This document shows positions 59,821 through 64,000 of a stretch of 64,000 nucleotides of DNA, piece after piece (positions within the stretch are counted from its first letter, which is position 1; every line of letters starts with the position of its first letter). The position numbers and the translations under genes were made by a program. The notes beneath the pieces were generated by a model. It worked only from the letters and a program-made list of their open reading frames with translations, did not search any database and was not told where the DNA came from. Origin of the DNA: Symsagittifera roscoffensis (taxonomy: Eukaryota; Xenacoelomorpha; Acoela; Convolutidae). The stretch lies in NCBI RefSeq assembly GCF_963678635.1, contig NC_087069.1, positions 40,478,831-40,542,830 of the forward strand, written 5' to 3'.

Positions 59821-60980
59821 GTGGATTTGCTGACAGTTCATAAGATTACTAAGTTTTTGATTTTGATCTTTATGTTCCTGAAATATGTCTTCTGTGTTTG
59901 TTCTTGATGCGATCTTTTGTGGTACAATTTTTTTCAATTTCCAGGACAGTGTGTGGCTAGTTAAGAAGTCTTGATGAGTTCATTGTTATACCAATCATCA
60001 ATTATATTGGGTTAGCGATCGTAGCAGAAGCGGATTTGCGCTGTGGTGATTTTTTGTACGAAGAAAGTTGTCGTCACAAATTGGTAGTTTCCACTAGCTT
60101 CTGGTCTTGGCTGCTGAATGTTTCTTCAGTTTTGACATCTTTAAAATACACAGCGACACTTTTTTTGGGTTGTTAATGCGTTGTGGATTTGCTGACAGTT
60201 CATAAGAGTACTAAGTTTTCGATTTTGATCTTTATGTTCCTGAAATATGTCTTCTGTGTTTGTTCTTGATGCGATCTTTTGTGGTACAAATTTTTTCATT
60301 TTCCAGGACAGTGTGTGGCTAGTTAAGAAGTCTTGATGAGTTCAATGTTGTTCCAGTCATCAATTCTATTTGGTTAGCGATCGTTGCAGAAGCGGATTTG
60401 TGCTGTGGTGATTTTTTGTCCGAAGAAAGTTGTCACAAATTGGTAGTTTACACTAGCTTCTGATCTTCGCTACTGAAGGTTTCTTCAGTTTAGACATCTT
60501 TGAAAAACACAGCGACAGTTTTTTGGGTTGTTACTGCGTTGTGGATTTGCTGACAGTTCATAAGATTACTAAGTTTTTGATTTTGATCTTTATGTTCCTG
60601 AAATATGTCTTCTGTGTTTGTTCTTGATGCGATCTTTTGTGGTACAATTTTTTTCAATTTCCAGGACAGTGTGTGGCTAGTTAAGAAGTCTTGATGAGTT
60701 CATTGTTATACCAATCATCAATTATATTGGGTTAGCGATCGTAGCAGAAGCGGATTTGCGCTGTGGTGATTTTTTGTACGAAGAAAGTTGTCGTCACAAA
60801 TTGGTAGTTTCCACTAGCTTCTGTTCTTGGCTGCTGAATGTTTCTTCAGTTTTGACATCTTTAAAATACACAGCGACACTTTTTTTGGGTTGTTAATGCG
60901 TTGTGGATTTGCTGACAGTTCATAAGAGTACTAAGTTTTCGATTTTGATCTTTATGTTCCTGAAATATGTCTTCTGTGTT
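59821..60980 (+). repeat. Recent dimer-spaced duplication
   Basis: 59821-60260 and 60541-60980 are identical except for one substitution (CTGGTC versus CTGTTC) at an exact offset of 720 bases. The private marks CATAAGATTACTAAG and TTATACCAATC are present in both. Confidence 0.85.
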
Positions 60981-62460
60981 CATCCTTAATGCGATTTTTT
61001 GTGGTACAATTTTTTTTCAATTTCCAGGACAGTGTGTGGCTAGTTAAGAAGTCTTGATGAGTTCATTGTTGTACCAATCATCAATTCTATTGGGTTAGCG
61101 ATCGTTGCAGAAGCGGATTTGCGCTGTGGTGATTTTTTGTACGAAGAAATTTGTCACAAATTGGTAGTTTACACTAGCTTCTGATCTTGGCTGCTGAATG
61201 TTTCTTCAGCTTAGACATCTTTGAAAAACACAGCGACAGTTTTTTTGGGTTCTTAATGCCTAGTGGATTTGCTGACAGTTCATAGGAGTACTAAGTTTTC
61301 GATTTTGATCTTTATGTTCCTGAAATATGTCTTCTGTGTTTGTTCTTGATGCGATCTTTTGTGGTACAAATTTTTTCATTTTCCAGGACAGTGTGTGGCT
61401 AGTTAAGAAGTCTTGATGAGTTCAATGTTGTTCCAATCATCAATTCTACTTGGTTAGCGATCGTTGCAGAAGCGGATTTGAGCTGTGGTGATTTTTTGTA
61501 CGAAGAAATTTGTCACAAATTGGTAGTTTACACTAGCTTCTGATCTTGGCTGCTGAATGTTTCTTCAGTTTTGACATCTTTGAAATACACAGCGACACTT
61601 TTTTTGGGTTGTTAATGCGTTGTGGATTTGCTGACAGTTCATAAGAGTACTAAGTTTTCGATTTTGATCTTTATGTTCCTGAAATATGTCTTCTGTGTTT
61701 GTTCTTGATGCGATCTTTTGTGGTACAATTTTTTTCATTTTCCAGGACAGTGTGTGGCTAGTTAAGAAGTCTTGATGAGTTCAATGTTGTTCCAGTCATC
61801 AATTCTGTTGGGTTAGCGCCCGTGTCAGAAGCGGATTTGCGCTGTGGTGATTTTTTGTACGGAGAAAGTTGTCGTCACAAATTGGTAGTATCCACTAGCT
61901 TCTGGTCTTGGCTGCTGAATGGTTCTTCACTTTTGACATCTTTGAAATACACAGCGACACTTTTTTTCGGGTTGTTAATGCGTTGTGGATTTGCTGACAG
62001 TTCATAAGAGTACTAAGTTTTCGATTTATGTTCCTGAAATATGTCTTCTGTGTTTGTTCTTGATGCGATCTTTTGTGGTACAAATTTTTTCATTTTCCAG
62101 GACAGTGTGTGGCTAGTTAAGAAGTCTTGATGAGTTCAATGTTGTTCCAATCATCAATTCTACTTGGTTAGTGATCGGTGCAGAAGCAGATTTCCGCTGT
62201 GGTGATTTTTTGTCCGAAGAAATTTGTCACAAATTGGTAGTTTACACTAGCTTCTGATCTTCGCTACTGAAAGTTTCTTCAGTTTAGACATCTTTGAAAA
62301 ACACAGCTACAGTTTTTTGGGTTGTTACTGCGTTTTGGGTTATCTGAAAGTTCATGGGAGTACTAAGTTTTTGATTTTGGTATTTTTGTTTCTGAAATAT
62401 GTCTTTTTTTGTGTTCATCCTTAATGCGATTTTTTGTGGTACAAATTTTTTCAATTTCCA

Positions 62461-63706
62461 GGACAGCGTGTGGCTAGTTAAGAAGTCTTGATGAGTTCAT
62501 TGTTGTACCAATCATCAATTCTATTGGGTTAGCGATCGTTGCAAAAGCGGATTTGCGCTGTGGTGATTTTTTGTACGAAGAAAGTCACAAATTGGTAGTT
62601 TACACTAGCTTCTGATCTTCGCTACTGAATGTTTCTTCAGTTTAGACATCTTTGAAATACACAGCGACACTTTTTTTGGGCTGTTAATGCGTTGTGGATT
62701 TGCTGACAGTTCATAAGAGTACTAAGTTTTCGATTTTGATCTTTATGTTCCTGAAATATGTCTTCAATGTTGTTCCAGTCATCAATTCTATTGGGTTAGC
62801 GCCCGTGTCAGAAGCGGATCTGCGCTGTGGTGATTTTTTGTACGGAGAAAGTTGTCGTCACAAATTGGTAGTATCCACTAGCTTCTGGTCTTGGCTGCTG
62901 AATGGTTCTTCACTTTTGACATCTTTGAAATACACAGCGACACTTTTTTTGGGTTGTTAATGCGTTGTGGATTTGCTGACAGTTCATAAGAGTACTAAGT
63001 TTTCGATTTATGTTCCTGAAATATGTCTTCTGTGTTTTTTCTTAATGCAATTTTTTGTGGTACAAATTTTTTCAATTTCCAGGACAGCGTGTGGCTAGTT
63101 AAGACGTCTTGATGAGTTCATTGTTGTACCAATCATCAATTCTATTGGGTTAGCGATCGTTGCAAAAGCGGATTTGCGCTGTGGTGATTTTTTGTACGAA
63201 GAAAGTTGTCACAAATTGGTAGTTTACACTAGCTTCTGATCTTCGCTACTGAATGTTTCTTCAGTTTAGACATCTTTGAAATACACAGCGACACTTTTTT
63301 TGGGTTGTTAATGCGTTGTGGATTTGCTGACAGTTCATAAGAGTACTAAGTTTTCGATTTTGATCTTTATGTTCCTGAAATATGTCTTCAATGTTGTTCC
63401 AGTCATCAATTCTATTGGGTTAGCGCCCGTGTCAGAAGCGGATCTGCGCTGTGGTGTTTTTTTGTACGGAGAAAGTTGTCGTCACAAATTGGTAGTATCC
63501 ACTAGCTTCTGGTCTTGGCTGCTGATTGGTTCTTCACTTTTGACATCTTTGAAATACACAGCGACACTTTTTTTGGGTTGTTAATGCGTTGTGGATTTGC
63601 TGACAGTTCATAAGAGTACTAAGTTTTCGATTTATGTTCCTGAAATATGTCTTCTGTGTTTGTTCTTGATGCGATCTTTTGTGGTACAAATTTTTTTCAT
63701 TTTCCA
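62461..63706 (+). repeat. Two-monomer repeat with truncated monomer, period ~621 bp
   Basis: Anchors GGACAGCGTGTGGC lie at 62461 and 63082 and the next GGACAGTGTG at 63707, so the spacing is about 621-625 instead of about 725. In each unit the second monomer lacks about 89 bases: TATGTCTTC is joined directly to AATGTTGTTCC (near 62765 and 63389). The lost part contains the TTTTCCAGG motif and GTGTGGCTAGTTAAG. Both units also carry the rare GCGCCCGTGTCAGAAGCGG variant. The deletion leaves 88-codon plus-strand ORFs at 62694-62960 and 63318-63584. Confidence 0.85.
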
Positions 63707-64000
63707 GGACAGTGTGTGGCTAGTTAAGAAATCTTGATGAGTTCAATGTTGTTCCAATCATCAATTCTACTTGGTTAGTGATCGGTGCAGAAGCGGATTT
63801 CCGCTGTGGTGATTTTTTGTCCGAAGAAAGTTGTCACAAATTGGTAGTTTACACTAGCTTCTGATCTTCGCTACTGAAAGTTTCTTCAGTTTAGACATCT
63901 TTGAAAAACACAGCGACAGTTTTTTGGGTTGTTACTGCGTTTTGGGTTTGCTGAAAGTTCATGGGAGTACTAAGTTTTTGATTTTGGTATTTTTGTTTCT

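Larger units (their letters stand above)
17008..64000 (+). repeat. Main satellite array, monomer about 360-370 bp, ~128 copies
   Basis: One monomer is repeated head to tail from 17008 to the right edge of the window without interruption. Spacings of TGGTAGTTTCCACTAGC are 370, 363, 363, 364, 367, 362, 363 and 363 in the first nine copies, and about 360 in the right half. Marks present in nearly every copy: CTTCAGTTTTGACATCTTTG, TGAAAGATGTC followed by a T-run (or TGAAATATGTCTTCTG on the right), TTTTGTGGTACAA, TTTCATTTTCCAGGACAG, GTGTGTGGCTAGTTAAG, TTAGCGATCGTTGCAGAAG, and GATTTTTTGTCCGAA or GATTTTTTGTACGAA. Many copies carry ORFs of 60-100 codons on both strands. No foreign insertion was seen in 47 kb. 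Location (centromeric, subtelomeric or other) is unknown. Confidence 0.95.
44841..64000 (+). repeat. Satellite zone 2: families with ACACAGCGACAC or AACACAGCGACAG
   Basis: Here one monomer kind has TGTTGTACCAATC, TGTACGAAGAAA and AAATACACAGCGACAC. The other has ATGTTGTTCCAGTC, CTACTTGGTTAGCG, TTTAGACATCTTTGAAAAAC and GTTGTTACTGCG. Most copies have lost four bases (GTCACAAATTGG instead of GTCGTCACAAATTGG) and have TGAAATATGTCTTCTGTG. They alternate as loose dimers and trimers. Confidence 0.7.

Noticed and set aside
17008-64000. CRISPR-like array (regular repeats with differing stretches between)
   Set aside because: The entire 360-370 bp unit is repeated without unique spacers, and the sequence is eukaryotic in character.
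17008-64000. Protein-coding gene family made of tandem short genes
   Set aside because: ORFs are open on both strands, start and end at variable places, are often interrupted by single-base changes and have no start context or conserved motif.
17008-64000. CENP-B box
   Set aside because: I looked for the core TTCG-N4-A-N2-CGGG pattern in the monomer and did not find it.

Overview
This 64 kb window looks like repeat-dominated, non-coding DNA from a nuclear eukaryotic genome. It is AT-rich and has no operons, no bacterial ribosome-binding sites, and no rRNA or tRNA gene that I could recognise. It does carry decayed LTR-type and LINE-type retroelements and about 47 kb of satellite DNA. A small invertebrate is a reasonable guess, because strong TTTTCAG/TTTCCAG-type motifs of the nematode style are common. 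That is inference, and the species cannot be named from the sequence alone. No intact host protein-coding gene was identified with confidence.

Layout. (1) 1-6018: a decayed LTR retrotransposon, probably Ty3/gypsy type, read on the minus strand. In coding order it has an unrecognised N-terminal segment (5730 to 3975), a Gag segment with one CCHC zinc knuckle (3771 to 2731), a basic Asn/Arg/Ser-rich tail (2730 to about 2280), an acidic linker and an aspartic protease with a DSG active site (about 1965 to 1478). The protease then abuts a second copy of the N-terminal segment (1312 to 1). No reverse transcriptase or integrase was recognised. In-frame stops and frameshifts break it throughout. (2) 6019-10560: mostly unassignable AT-rich sequence with a few unrecognised ORFs and a 60-bp dispersed repeat. 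(3) 10561-12388: a dead LINE on the minus strand, with an AP-endonuclease C-terminus and reverse transcriptase motifs. (4) 12939-13215: a tandem pair of hairpin-forming units built from GAGCGGTTT. (5) 13226-14121: a direct-repeat-bounded structure resembling a TRIM (miniature LTR element). (6) 15310-16880: a small divergent tandem array with a period of about 355 bp. (7) 16891-16981: a GTT/GCT-rich microsatellite. (8) 17008-64000: one continuous satellite array with monomers of about 360-370 bp, roughly 128 copies, running off the right edge.

The satellite is the main content. The left part (17-44.8 kb) is dominated by two monomer families, and the right part (44.8-64 kb) by two others. Several higher-order or recent segmental repeats lie on top of the monomer period: a dimer, a trimer repeated about 3.5 times, an eight-monomer duplication, a dispersed three-monomer block, and a two-monomer unit of about 621 bp that contains a truncated monomer. 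A 214-bp tract is identical between positions 30 kb apart. Every full monomer keeps a polypyrimidine-AG motif. Many monomers keep an open frame on one or both strands, partly because the period is often close to a multiple of three. Nothing in the sequence proves that any of these frames is translated.
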